Assembly: GCA_009840625.1 (NCBI GenBank)
Contig: VXNJ01000010.1
Location: 248,001 to 312,000, forward strand
DNA: 64,000 nucleotides
Direction: 5' to 3'
Source: Chloroflexota bacterium
GTDB taxonomy: Bacteria > Chloroflexota > UBA11872 > VXNJ01
Made by a program: the position numbers and the translations under genes. Positions 53,934-62,335 of this stretch are shown piece after piece (within the stretch, counting starts at the first letter, position 1; each line of letters opens with the position of its first letter). Below the pieces are notes generated by a model. The model ran no database searches and was not told the origin of the DNA. It was given only the letters and a program-made list of their open reading frames with translations.

Positions 53934-55141
53934 CTGAGCCAGGGGCGAGAGCAGTCGCGCCCGAGTCCGCCGCCGAGCGGCGAATCTATCTCGATCACGC
54001 CTCGACCACGCCGGTCAGCGACGCGGTGCTGGAAAAAATGCTCCCCTACTTTGGCGCCGACGGATACAACCCGTCGGGCCTTTACCGCGAATCGAGGCGC
54101 GCCCGCGCCGCGCTCGACGGCGCCCGCCAGCAGGTCGCCGAAGCCCTCGACTGCGAACCGCCGGACGTTGTCTTTACCGGTTCGGGTTCGGAAGGAGCCA
54201 ATCTGGCCGTCAAGGGTGCCGGGCTGGCCGCCCGGGCGCGCGGGCGACCGGTAGTCCTCACTACTGCGATCGAGCACCACTGCGTGCTCGGCGCCGGCGA
54301 ATACCTGGAGCGGTTCTGCGGCTGCGAACTGCGCGTAATGCCGGTTGAACCATCGGGCCTCGTTGACCCCGACCGATTGGCCGCCGAGCTGAACGACCGG
54401 GTGGGTCTGGTTTCGGTCATTTACGCCAACAATGAAATCGGGGTCATCCAGGACATCCCGCGGCTGGCCCGGTTGGCGCACCAGGCCGGCGCCGTATTCC
54501 ACACCGATGCGGTCCAGGCGATCGCCAGCTGCCCGGCCGGAGTTGAAGAGCTCGGCGTCGACCTGCTGTCGATCGCGGCCCACAAGTTCTACGGTCCCAA
54601 GGGCGTCGGGGCCCTGTACGTCCGCCCCGGGACCAGGGTGATTCCACAGGTGCAGGGCGGCGACCAGGAGAACCGGCGCCGCGCCGGTACGGAAAACGTG
54701 GCTCTGGCGGTGGGATTGGCCGAGGGTCTGGCGCTGGCCCGCCGAGACCGGGAACGCAACCGGGCCCACGCACTCCTACTGCGCCAGCGCCTCCAGGAAG
54801 GATTGGCCCGCATCGAGGGGGTGGTCTTCAACGGCGACCCCGACCACCGCCTGGCCAACAACACCAACATATGCATCAGTGGCGTGTCGGCCGAAAAAAT
54901 CCTGCTCGAACTCGACCGCGCCGGATTCTCCGCGTCCTCGGGCTCGGCCTGCACGGTTGCCTCGGCCGAGCCCTCGCACGTGCTGCTGGCGCTGGGTCGG
55001 CCGCCGGAACTGGCCCGCGGCAGCCTGCGGATCACCACCGGTCCCGAAAACACGGTCGCCGACATCGGAAGCTTCCTGGATGCGCTGGCGAACATCATCA
55101 GGAAAGTTCGTGGCGGTGCGCTGTCCGCCCATGCCCCATAA
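53930..55141 (+). CDS. iscS: Cysteine desulfurase (NifS/IscS type), non-standard start
   Basis: A fold-type I PLP enzyme that supplies sulfur for Fe-S clusters. RRIYLDHASTTPVSDAVLEK opens the fold, VFTGSGSEGANLAVKG binds the cofactor phosphate, VFHTDAVQAIAS the ring, and LLSIAAHKFYGPKGVG holds the Schiff-base Lys. The catalytic Cys is in ASSGSACTVASAEPSHV. No ATG, GTG or TTG exists in frame near the family N-terminus. CTG 53930 overlaps the sufR stop as CTGA (403 aa); ATC 53984, directly before YLDHAS, is the other option. Confidence 0.92.
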   Translation: MTEPGARAVAPESAAERRIYLDHASTTPVSDAVLEKMLPYFGADGYNPSGLYRESRRARAALDGARQQVAEALDCEPPDVVFTGSGSEGANLAVKGAGLAARARGRPVVLTTAIEHHCVLGAGEYLERFCGCELRVMPVEPSGLVDPDRLAAELNDRVGLVSVIYANNEIGVIQDIPRLARLAHQAGAVFHTDAVQAIASCPAGVEELGVDLLSIAAHKFYGPKGVGALYVRPGTRVIPQVQGGDQENRRRAGTENVALAVGLAEGLALARRDRERNRAHALLLRQRLQEGLARIEGVVFNGDPDHRLANNTNICISGVSAEKILLELDRAGFSASSGSACTVASAEPSHVLLALGRPPELARGSLRITTGPENTVADIGSFLDALANIIRKVRGGALSAHAP

Positions 55142-55190
55142 TCACTGGCAGGGAAGCTAAACCGAACTGGACGCTGCTGGACAGACCGGG

Positions 55191-55577
55191 ATGATCACCG
55201 TAAGCAGGCTGGCCGCCGATTACATCAGCCAGACGCTGGAATTACCCGACAACGCGGGCAAATTCATCCGGATCCGCGTAAACAAGGGCGGCTGCGCCGG
55301 GTACGAATACGACTTGGCGCTGGACAATCGGCTCGCCGCCGACGACCTGGTGCACGAGCACGGTCAGCACCGGATCGTATACGACCGCGTCACCGGTACC
55401 CTGATCGAGGGATCGCAGCTGGACTTCAACGAGAACCTGATCGGTCGCGGGTTCCTGCTGCGCAATCCCAATGCCGAGATCACCTGCGGCTGCGGGACCT
55501 CGTTCAACATCAAGCCGCGCCGCTCGCCGATGAAACACATGCGCGCCAAGCGCGAAGACCGCCCCCAGCCGGAGTGA
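55191..55577 (+). CDS. A-type Fe-S cluster carrier (IscA/ErpA/HesB)
   Basis: A 128-residue carrier that passes clusters to apo-enzymes. The three ligand cysteines are present: NKGGCAGYEYDLAL and ITCGCGTSFNIKP. The C-terminus has a basic extension of about 20 residues. It is the third gene of the sufR operon and overlaps moaA by GTGA, so cluster supply is tied to a radical-SAM client. Confidence 0.93.
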   Translation: MITVSRLAADYISQTLELPDNAGKFIRIRVNKGGCAGYEYDLALDNRLAADDLVHEHGQHRIVYDRVTGTLIEGSQLDFNENLIGRGFLLRNPNAEITCGCGTSFNIKPRRSPMKHMRAKREDRPQPE

Positions 55578-56620
55578 CTGTCGCCGGACCCCGGCAGACC
55601 CCGACCGACCGATTTGACCGGCCGGTTCGCGACCTGCGGATTTCGCTGACCGATCGCTGCAACTTTCGCTGCAGCTACTGCATGCCGGCCGAAGTCTTCG
55701 GAGAGCACTACGAGTACCTGCCGCGGTCCGAGATCCTCACGTTTGAAGAAATCGAGCGCCTGACCGCGATCTTCTACGACCTGGGCGTTTCGAAACTCCG
55801 CCTCACCGGCGGCGAGCCGCTGCTGCGGCGCGATCTGCCCGATCTGGTCGCCAGGCTGCGCCGCGCCGCCCCGCGGGCCGACTTGACCCTGACCACCAAC
55901 GGCTATCTGCTGGAGCGTTGCGCGCAGGAACTCAAATCGGCCGGCTTGGACCGGGTGACGATAAGCCTAGACGCGCTCGACGATGAGACCTTCAAGCGGT
56001 TGAACGGTCGCGGATTCGCGGTCGGGCCGGTCCTGACCGGAGTCGAAGCGGCCCAGCGCGCCGGCCTCGAGCCGCTGAAGATCAACTGCGTTGTCATCAA
56101 AGGCGTTAACGAACACGCCCTCGAGGACCTGACCGGGTACTTCAGAGGCCGCGGCGCGATCGTCCGCTTCATTGAATACATGGACGTAGGCACGCGCAAC
56201 CACTGGGAGCTGGATCACGTCGTAACGGCTGCCGAGATGGCCGAACGGATCCGGGACAGTTTCGACCTGGTTCCCCTGCCGGCCAACTACCCGGGCGAGG
56301 TGGCGCGCCGGTTCGGTTACGCCGACGGCCGCGGCGAGATCGGCTTTATCACCTCGGTTAGCGCGCCTTTCTGCGGGGACTGCACGCGCGCCCGGCTGAC
56401 CCCCGACGGCCGGCTGGTCACCTGCCTGTTCGCCAGTGAGGGGTTCGACCTGCGCGGGCTGTTGCGCGGTGGGGCCAGCGACGACGAGGTCGCCGAAACG
56501 ATCTGCAGCATATGGGCGGGGCGCAGCGACCGCTATTCAGAACTGCGCTCGCAACTCTCTCCGGATGAAGCGATCCGATCGGCCAGCGAACGGATCGAGA
56601 TGTACCAGCTCGGGGGCTAG
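55574..56620 (+). CDS. moaA: GTP 3',8-cyclase (molybdenum cofactor synthesis)
   Basis: A 348-residue radical-SAM enzyme, the first step of molybdopterin synthesis. The N-terminal SAM cluster is CNFRCSYCMPAE with the CX3CX2C spacing; LTGGEPLLRRDLPDL follows; the C-terminal cluster is FCGDCTRARLTPDGRLVTCLF. The protein ends in the conserved Gly-Gly. It starts at GTG 55574 overlapping the carrier stop. moaC, moeA and others are not in the window. Confidence 0.95.
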   Translation: MTVAGPRQTPTDRFDRPVRDLRISLTDRCNFRCSYCMPAEVFGEHYEYLPRSEILTFEEIERLTAIFYDLGVSKLRLTGGEPLLRRDLPDLVARLRRAAPRADLTLTTNGYLLERCAQELKSAGLDRVTISLDALDDETFKRLNGRGFAVGPVLTGVEAAQRAGLEPLKINCVVIKGVNEHALEDLTGYFRGRGAIVRFIEYMDVGTRNHWELDHVVTAAEMAERIRDSFDLVPLPANYPGEVARRFGYADGRGEIGFITSVSAPFCGDCTRARLTPDGRLVTCLFASEGFDLRGLLRGGASDDEVAETICSIWAGRSDRYSELRSQLSPDEAIRSASERIEMYQLGG

Positions 56621-56635
56621 CGTCTCCGGGACCGG

Positions 56636-57265
56636 CTAGCTCTCTTCGGGCTCCACTTCGAGCTCTTCGAGCAGTTCTTCCTCGTCCAGCTCCTCGTCCT
56701 CGGTGGCTAGCCGCGATCGTTCGACGTGCGCCAGCAGCGCACCCGGATCGGTGATCAAGGTCACCCCTTCGGCCAGGTCCACGTCGCCGGCGTAAACCGC
56801 ATCGCCGGCGTCGACAAGGTTTTCAAGGCTTACCTGCACCACGGCGGGAATCTGCCGGGGCAGACCGTTCAAGCTCAAGCTGTCGAGCATGCGCACCACG
56901 AACAGGTCGGAACGGGCGTCCGCCGGAGAAGTATCCACGTATTCGAGCGGAACCTCGGCGGTGACCGCGGTGCCGGCATCCACGTGCCGGAACACCACGT
57001 GCAGGAGGCGCCGCGTCACCGGGTGAATGTCGACGTCGTCGACCAGGGCCAGTTGTCGTTCGCCCTCGATCTGCAATTCGACCAGCCCGGTCCGCCCGTG
57101 GTTGCGGACGTAGGCCGCCATCGAATGCTCGTCAACCTGCAGCGGTTGCGATTCGCCGCCGGGAACTACCAGGTTGACGGGAATGCGGGCGTTGCGGCGC
57201 AGGGACTTTACGCGGTTGCCGAAGCGCGCGCGCGGCTCGGCGGCTAATTGTTGTGGTTCGGGCAT
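56636..57265 (-). CDS. rplY: 50S ribosomal protein L25 (CTC type)
   Basis: A 209-residue bL25 with the C-terminal TL5/CTC domain. The N-terminal half has NRVKSLRRNARIPVNLVV; the second has VPLEYVDTSPADARSDLFVV and GDAVYAGDVDLAEGVTLITD. It binds 5S rRNA. The C-terminus is strongly acidic. ATG 57265 is the family start. Confidence 0.93.
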   Translation of the reverse strand: MPEPQQLAAEPRARFGNRVKSLRRNARIPVNLVVPGGESQPLQVDEHSMAAYVRNHGRTGLVELQIEGERQLALVDDVDIHPVTRRLLHVVFRHVDAGTAVTAEVPLEYVDTSPADARSDLFVVRMLDSLSLNGLPRQIPAVVQVSLENLVDAGDAVYAGDVDLAEGVTLITDPGALLAHVERSRLATEDEELDEEELLEELEVEPEES

Positions 57266-57484
57266 AGGGATTACCGTGTCAGTGGTCAGGGGCCGGGCGC
57301 GCAACGGCCGCGGCCGGGCCGGGCGCGAAAAACTGCAGCCTAAAAAGCCGCGCAGGATCGCAGCCAACCGCAGATTTTATGGGGATCGGAACCCCTCCGG
57401 GGCGGGAACAGCGGTACCGGCTGGCGCGGAGGTGCTGCAATAATCGGCACGACATTTCCCAAATTAGCGGGACATTAACCCCAA

Positions 57485-57706
57485 TTGGCTAATCGCAGGG
57501 CGGCATCGCTGAGTTCGCTTTTCTCCGATGCCTGCAAACGACAAGATATCGCGATCGAGGAAGCAGTCGGTTGCGAGCGGATCGAGGACACGCTCGTTTT
57601 GCATCTGGCCCCGAACGAGCAGATCGTGTTTCAGATCGAAATCGACGACGACGGGTTGCCGCGCGGACTTGGCCAAGTCATCGAAACCGACACCGCCGCC
57701 GGTTGA
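57485..57706 (+). CDS. Small hypothetical protein
   Basis: A 73-residue acidic, soluble protein (for example ERIEDTLVLHLAPNEQIVFQ). The composition looks like a folded beta-rich protein, and it does not overlap any better gene. The start is TTG 57485 with no clear ribosome site. No family recognised. Confidence 0.5.
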   Translation: MANRRAASLSSLFSDACKRQDIAIEEAVGCERIEDTLVLHLAPNEQIVFQIEIDDDGLPRGLGQVIETDTAAG

Positions 57707-57712
57707 ATCCGC

Positions 57713-58282
57713 CTATCCGGCGATGTATACGCGCGGCCAAACACCGCGATTGCGGGCCAGCGCCAGCGCCGCGGCGGCAAAGGCCGCGAGCAGTGCCAGG
57801 AGCGCGGCTGCCGGAAGGGCCGCGTCGTTGACCCGGGCCCAGCTGGCCAGGTTGTAGCACCCCCAGGCCAACGCCGGCGCGGCCAGCAGGACCTGCGGAA
57901 ATACAAGCAGGACGGCTACCGCCACGTAGCCGGGTGGTCGCCGGGTCTCAAGCGCCCCCGAATAGTCGAACTGGCGGCGGGCCAGGGCGTCGCAGATAAA
58001 GCCTGAAACCAGCAGATAGGCGCCGATCAGGAGGGGGGCCGAGACCCGGACGGCATTGCCAAACGTCGGTTCGGCCAGATCATCGCCGAGCGGATCGGGT
58101 ATGGGCGCAAAAGGGGCGTCGAGGGCCAGCACCGCGGCCACGAAGGGCGTCCGCAGGAGAACGATCGCGACCATGATCAGGGCCGCCAGCAGAACCGACG
58201 GGCCAAGCCAGCCCGGGACGGGCGGCGATCCCGGCGACTCCGGCCCAGGTGCGGAGGCCGACGGCGATGGGGGCTGCGACAT
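57713..58282 (-). CDS. Integral membrane protein
   Basis: A 189-residue protein with a Pro/Ser-rich N-terminus (about 24 residues) and four or five membrane helices, including LGPSVLLAALIMVAIVLL and VAVAVLLVFPQVLLAAPALAW. ATG 58282 is favoured because GGGAGA lies just upstream. No known domain. Confidence 0.7.
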   Translation of the reverse strand: MSQPPSPSASAPGPESPGSPPVPGWLGPSVLLAALIMVAIVLLRTPFVAAVLALDAPFAPIPDPLGDDLAEPTFGNAVRVSAPLLIGAYLLVSGFICDALARRQFDYSGALETRRPPGYVAVAVLLVFPQVLLAAPALAWGCYNLASWARVNDAALPAAALLALLAAFAAAALALARNRGVWPRVYIAG

Positions 58283-58498
58283 TTCTATCTCCCGCAAGGC
58301 GCGGACCTTAAAGGAAAACGGGCAAAGACGATCAGGGATTGGACCGCTGATCTGTCCTATACTCGATTTTGCTCGCATGCGGATGCGCACGCAATACCCC
58401 GATTCGGCCTTTCCCGGCAGGGGTCATGGCCACACAGTTGGCGCTGCCGCAGGAGTTTCCAGACACGTATTTAGTCCCTCATCCGGGAGTCGCTTGGT

Positions 58499-58903
58499 TT
58501 GCTAAGAATCCGCTTGCAGCGCCGCGGCGCCAAGAAGCGGCCCAGTTACCGGGTGGTCGTTATTCCGGCGCGCTCGGCACGAGACTCACGCTGCGTCGAC
58601 GATCTGGGTTACTACGACCCGGTTCCGGACCCGTCCACCGTCGCAATCGACGTCGACCGCGCGGCCGACTGGATCCGCAAGGGCGCCCAGCCAAGTGACC
58701 GCGTCGCCAAACTCCTGGAATCGATCCAGCCCAATTTTTCGGATTTCGTCCGTTCCGGGGTCACCCTCGAAGCGGCCCAGCAAGCCCAGGCCGCGGCCCT
58801 GCAGATTGCGCGTCAGCGCCGCGCCGAGGCCGAGGCCGAGGCTGGCGCCGCAGCCGAGAGCCCCGAGGCCAATGGGGAAGAAGAACCAGTCGCCGCCGAC
58901 TGA
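58499..58903 (+). CDS. rpsP: 30S ribosomal protein S16
   Basis: A 134-residue bS16. LRIRLQRRGAKKRPSYRVVV, then DDLGYYDPVPDPSTVAIDVD and AADWIRKGAQPSDRV are typical. An Ala/Glu-rich C-terminal extension of about 45 residues is longer than usual. The start is TTG 58499 with GGGAG upstream. Confidence 0.96.
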   Translation: MLRIRLQRRGAKKRPSYRVVVIPARSARDSRCVDDLGYYDPVPDPSTVAIDVDRAADWIRKGAQPSDRVAKLLESIQPNFSDFVRSGVTLEAAQQAQAAALQIARQRRAEAEAEAGAAAESPEANGEEEPVAAD

Positions 58904-58948
58904 CCAGCAAAACGGCCACGCCCCGCGCGGCCTGAAAGATAGTCACGC

Positions 58949-59185
58949 ATGGAAGATTTGATCCGGTTCATCGCCGAAAACCTGACCGGCGATCCCGATT
59001 CGATCGAGGTGGAGAGCTACGAGCGCTCCGGAACGACCGTCTACGAGCTGCGCGTTCCGGCCTCCGACATGGGCCGCGTGATCGGCCGCCACGGCCGCAT
59101 GGCCGCCGCCATTCGCCGGGTGATCAACGCCGCTCCGCTGGCGGCCGGCCAGCGCTGCATCCTGGACATCGAAGAGGCCGCCTAA
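58949..59185 (+). CDS. khpA: KH-domain RNA-binding protein KhpA
   Basis: A 78-residue single KH domain (YlqC). VYELRVPASDMGRVIGRHG includes the GRHG loop that grips RNA. KhpA acts with KhpB in RNA binding and cell-size control in Gram-positive bacteria. It lies in the usual rpsP-khpA-trmD cluster, but rimM is not between them. Confidence 0.93.
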   Translation: MEDLIRFIAENLTGDPDSIEVESYERSGTTVYELRVPASDMGRVIGRHGRMAAAIRRVINAAPLAAGQRCILDIEEAA

Positions 59186-59237
59186 CCCGGCTAGTCCGAC
59201 CCGGCCGCGCAGTCCGCCCCAGCCAGGCCGCCGGGCG

Positions 59238-59993
59238 ATGGAGATTGCGTTCATCACGATCTTCCCGGAGATGTTTCCGGGCCCGTTGGAATTCGGAGTG
59301 ATCGGGCGCGCGCTTTCCCGCGGCGACGCCCGGGTGGAAGTGATCGACCTGCGCGATTTCGCCGAAGGCCGTCAGCGCCAGATCGACGACTATCCGTTTG
59401 GCGGCGGCGGCGGCATGGTGATGACGGCCCCGCCGGCCGCGGCCGCGATCCAGCATGCGCGCGGGGACGGAGGCCACGTGATCTTCATGACCCCGCAGGG
59501 ACCCCGGCTCACCCACGCTGATTGCCAGCGGCTGGCCGGCCGCGCCCGTCTGGTGATTCTTTGCGGACGCTACGAAGGCCTCGATGAACGGGTTCGCCGG
59601 AGCATGGTTGACGAGGAGTTCTCGGTCGGCGACTTCGTCGTTACCGGCGGCGAACTGCCCGGCATGCTGCTGGCCGAAGCGGTGCTGCGGCTGCGGCCCG
59701 GGGTGGTCGGCAACGAGTCCGGCGTCCGCACCGATTCATTTGCCACCGGGCTCCTGGAGCATCCCCAGTTTTCGCGGCCGCGCGAATTCTCCGGCCTGGG
59801 CGTCCCGGAGGTCCTGCTCTCGGGCGATCACGCCGCGATCGCGGCGTGGAAGCGGTGCGAGTCGCTGCGGCGCACCCTGCTGCGGCGCCCCGAGCTGCTC
59901 GCTGAAGCCTCCCTTACACCCGGGGAGCGGAGCTGGCTGGCCAGTCAGCACCCGCTCGAATGGAGGCGGGCCGGACTGCCCGAACCCGAATAA
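59238..59993 (+). CDS. trmD: tRNA (guanine37-N1)-methyltransferase
   Basis: A 251-residue SPOUT enzyme that makes m1G37. MEIAFITIFPEMFPGPLEFG, PFGGGGGMVM, ILCGRYEGLDERV and the trefoil-knot segment FSVGDFVVTGGELP are conserved, as is the C-terminal LLRRPELLAEASL. It normally follows rimM; here rimM is missing from the cluster. Confidence 0.96.
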   Translation: MEIAFITIFPEMFPGPLEFGVIGRALSRGDARVEVIDLRDFAEGRQRQIDDYPFGGGGGMVMTAPPAAAAIQHARGDGGHVIFMTPQGPRLTHADCQRLAGRARLVILCGRYEGLDERVRRSMVDEEFSVGDFVVTGGELPGMLLAEAVLRLRPGVVGNESGVRTDSFATGLLEHPQFSRPREFSGLGVPEVLLSGDHAAIAAWKRCESLRRTLLRRPELLAEASLTPGERSWLASQHPLEWRRAGLPEPE

Positions 59994-60117
59994 TTGCGGA
60001 TCGCGCCCATTTGCAAGAAAATTCGTGGCGCCGCCGGCCCGCGATCCGAACCGGCGTGGCGGTGCGATCTCCCCAAAAACCTGACCATTTCCAGTCTGTC
60101 AACCTGAAGGCCACGCC

Positions 60118-61707
60118 ATGATTTCCCACAAAGAAGTGCTTCTCGGGGCCAGTGCGCGCGAACGCATCCGCACCGGCGTCGACCTGATCGGCGACGCGGT
60201 GCGCGTCACCATGGGCCCGCGCGGGCGCAACGTCGTCCTGGAGCGCAAGTACGCCCTGCCGGCAATTTCCAACGACGGATACACCGTCGCCAATTCGATA
60301 AATTCGCTGGCCGATCCGTTTGTCGACACCGGCGCCAAGCTCGCCTACCAGGCGGCCAAGAAGACCAACGAGGACGCCGGCGACGGCACCTCCACATCGG
60401 CGGTGCTGACCCAGGCGATGTATGCGGCCGCGCTGAAGCTGATATCGGCCGGATACAACCCGATGATCCTGCGTCGCGGCATGGAGCTGGCCGGGGCCGC
60501 GGTTACCGACCACCTCAAGGGCATGGCCCGCGACCTGGACGGCGACGAGGAGCTGACCTGGGTTGCCTCGCTGTCGGCCAATGACCCCGAGATCGGCGAG
60601 GTCGTCGCCGGGGTCTACACCAAGCTAGGCGCCGACGCGGGCGTGAACCTGGAAGATGGCTCGACCAGCGAGCTGACCGTCGAATACCTGGCCGGACTCA
60701 CCTTCGACCGAGGGCTGAAGTCCCCGTATTTCGGATCCGGGGAGGACATCAAGGCCGAGATCGATCAGCCCTACATCTTCATCACCGACCAGAAGCTGGA
60801 AGCGGCCAACGAGATCGTGCCGTTCTTGGAGAAGTTCGTCAGCAACGGCTTGCGCAACCTGCTGGTGATCGCCGAGGACATCGAGAAAGAGGCGCTGGCG
60901 GCCCTGGTGATCAACAAACTGCGCGGCAACCTAAACGTGGCCGCGGTGAAAGCCCCGGCGTTCGGCGACCGTCGCCGCGGGATGCTCGAGGACTACGCGA
61001 TCTTTACCGGCGGACGGCTGGTGGCCAAGGAACTGGGCATCGGCTGGGAAGACGTGACCCTGGACTACCTGGGCCGCGCCGAGAAGGCGATCGTCGGGCG
61101 CAACGAGTCCACCATCATCGGTGGTTCCGGCGAACCGCGTGCGATAAAGCAGCGCGTCGAGGAGCTCTGGGCATCCAGTCGCGCCGCGAAGAATGACTTC
61201 GACCGCGAAAAATTTGCCGAACGGGCCAACAATCTGGCCGGGACGGTAGCGGTGGTGAACATCGGCGCCCCGACCGAAGTCGAGCAGAAGGAAACCCGCG
61301 CCCGGGTGGAGGACGCGGTCTCAGCCGCCAAGGCGGCCTTGCAGGAAGGCGTCATACCCGGAGGCGGGGTATCGCTGGTTCGGGCCGCGGCCGCCATCGA
61401 CGATCTCGAGCTGACCGGCGACGCCGCGATAGGCGCCGAGGTCGTGCGGGCCGCATTGACCGCGCCGCTCGCCCAGATTGCCGAGAACGCCGGCTACGAA
61501 GGCGACGTGATCGTGCGCCGGGTGGGCGACCTGGAGGGAGCGCACGGCTTCAACGCCGCCACCGGCGAATACGAGGACCTGCTCAAGTCCGGCATCGTCG
61601 ACCCGGTGAAGGTAACCCGACTGGCGGTCACGAACGCGGTGTCGGCGGCGGTGATGCTGGTCACCACCGAGGCAATGGTGGTGGACCCGCCGCCCAAGTC
61701 GGGCTAA
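60118..61707 (+). CDS. groL: Divergent GroEL chaperonin, orphan
   Basis: A 529-residue Hsp60. The ATP-site residues are kept: RVTMGPRGRNVVLE, ISNDGYTVA (Asp52-like), EDAGDGTSTSAVL (Asp87-like) and EVEQKETRARVEDAV (Asp398-like). Several core positions differ from the standard ND-G-V-T-I and DGTTTATVL patterns, and the C-terminus (PPPKSG) lacks the Gly-Gly-Met repeats. No groES lies next to it and I see no CIRCE repeat upstream. It may be a second, specialised chaperonin; the main groESL could be elsewhere. Confidence 0.92.
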   Translation: MISHKEVLLGASARERIRTGVDLIGDAVRVTMGPRGRNVVLERKYALPAISNDGYTVANSINSLADPFVDTGAKLAYQAAKKTNEDAGDGTSTSAVLTQAMYAAALKLISAGYNPMILRRGMELAGAAVTDHLKGMARDLDGDEELTWVASLSANDPEIGEVVAGVYTKLGADAGVNLEDGSTSELTVEYLAGLTFDRGLKSPYFGSGEDIKAEIDQPYIFITDQKLEAANEIVPFLEKFVSNGLRNLLVIAEDIEKEALAALVINKLRGNLNVAAVKAPAFGDRRRGMLEDYAIFTGGRLVAKELGIGWEDVTLDYLGRAEKAIVGRNESTIIGGSGEPRAIKQRVEELWASSRAAKNDFDREKFAERANNLAGTVAVVNIGAPTEVEQKETRARVEDAVSAAKAALQEGVIPGGGVSLVRAAAAIDDLELTGDAAIGAEVVRAALTAPLAQIAENAGYEGDVIVRRVGDLEGAHGFNAATGEYEDLLKSGIVDPVKVTRLAVTNAVSAAVMLVTTEAMVVDPPPKSG

Positions 61708-61736
61708 AGCGGGCCGCGCGGCCGCGCGCCGGGAGG

Positions 61737-62135
61737 CTAGAAGACCGAGTCCGACCGCGACCAGTCGACCGACGAAATCTGGATCTGGATCGGTTCCTGC
61801 TGCGGGTCGAAAGGCTCGACGTCGGTGTCGTCGAAGATCGATTTGAGGTGGTTGTCGGACAGGAATTTCTGCTCGACTAGGGCATCGCAGAAGGTTTCGA
61901 TGACCTGGTACCGCGTGAACCACTCGTAGGGTTTTTCGTAATTGCCGGAACGGCGCGCGAAGTAGCAGACGACATCTCTGACCGAGATCGCATCGATCGT
62001 CCGCGCGGGCGGCACCGACCTGCAAAAGTCGTCGACCCAGGCGACGCGGCGTTCGATTTCCTCATTGGAATAGCGCTGCTTGGATGCAAGATATCCGCGA
62101 TACCATTTGGCAGCGCTGGCGGCGTTGATCGACAT
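61737..62135 (-). CDS. Hypothetical protein
   Basis: A 132-residue soluble, helical protein (SINAASAAKWYRGYLASKQR, RVAWVDDFCRSVPPARTID, EWFTRYQVIETFCDALVEQK). The helical, aromatic-rich pattern faintly recalls the N-terminal arm-binding domain of tyrosine recombinases, but no catalytic domain exists. ATG 62135 is preceded by GGGAGG at ideal spacing, so it is certainly translated-looking. No family recognised. Confidence 0.72.
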   Translation of the reverse strand: MSINAASAAKWYRGYLASKQRYSNEEIERRVAWVDDFCRSVPPARTIDAISVRDVVCYFARRSGNYEKPYEWFTRYQVIETFCDALVEQKFLSDNHLKSIFDDTDVEPFDPQQEPIQIQISSVDWSRSDSVF

Positions 62136-62335
62136 CTGGTCCTCCCGGCCAAACCGCTCCGCCGACCTGCCAGCGTTCGACAGCAGCGTTCCGACCACAA
62201 ACGTCTGAACGATATTTGGTTGGGGTGCCGGTTGCAGCGGCCGCGCCGCCGACTGGCACCGTTTTCATTTTAGATGCGGATTCGGCAATTTCCAGTCCCT
62301 CCCCCTCCGATTCGAGTGATCGCAGGGCACTCGGC

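Noticed and set aside
60000-60117. CIRCE element before groL
   Set aside because: No TTAGCACTC-N9-GAGTGCTAA or close variant is present.
61737-62135. Integrase/recombinase fragment
   Set aside because: Only a faint similarity to an arm-binding domain; no catalytic R-H-R-Y domain, so kept as a hypothetical protein.
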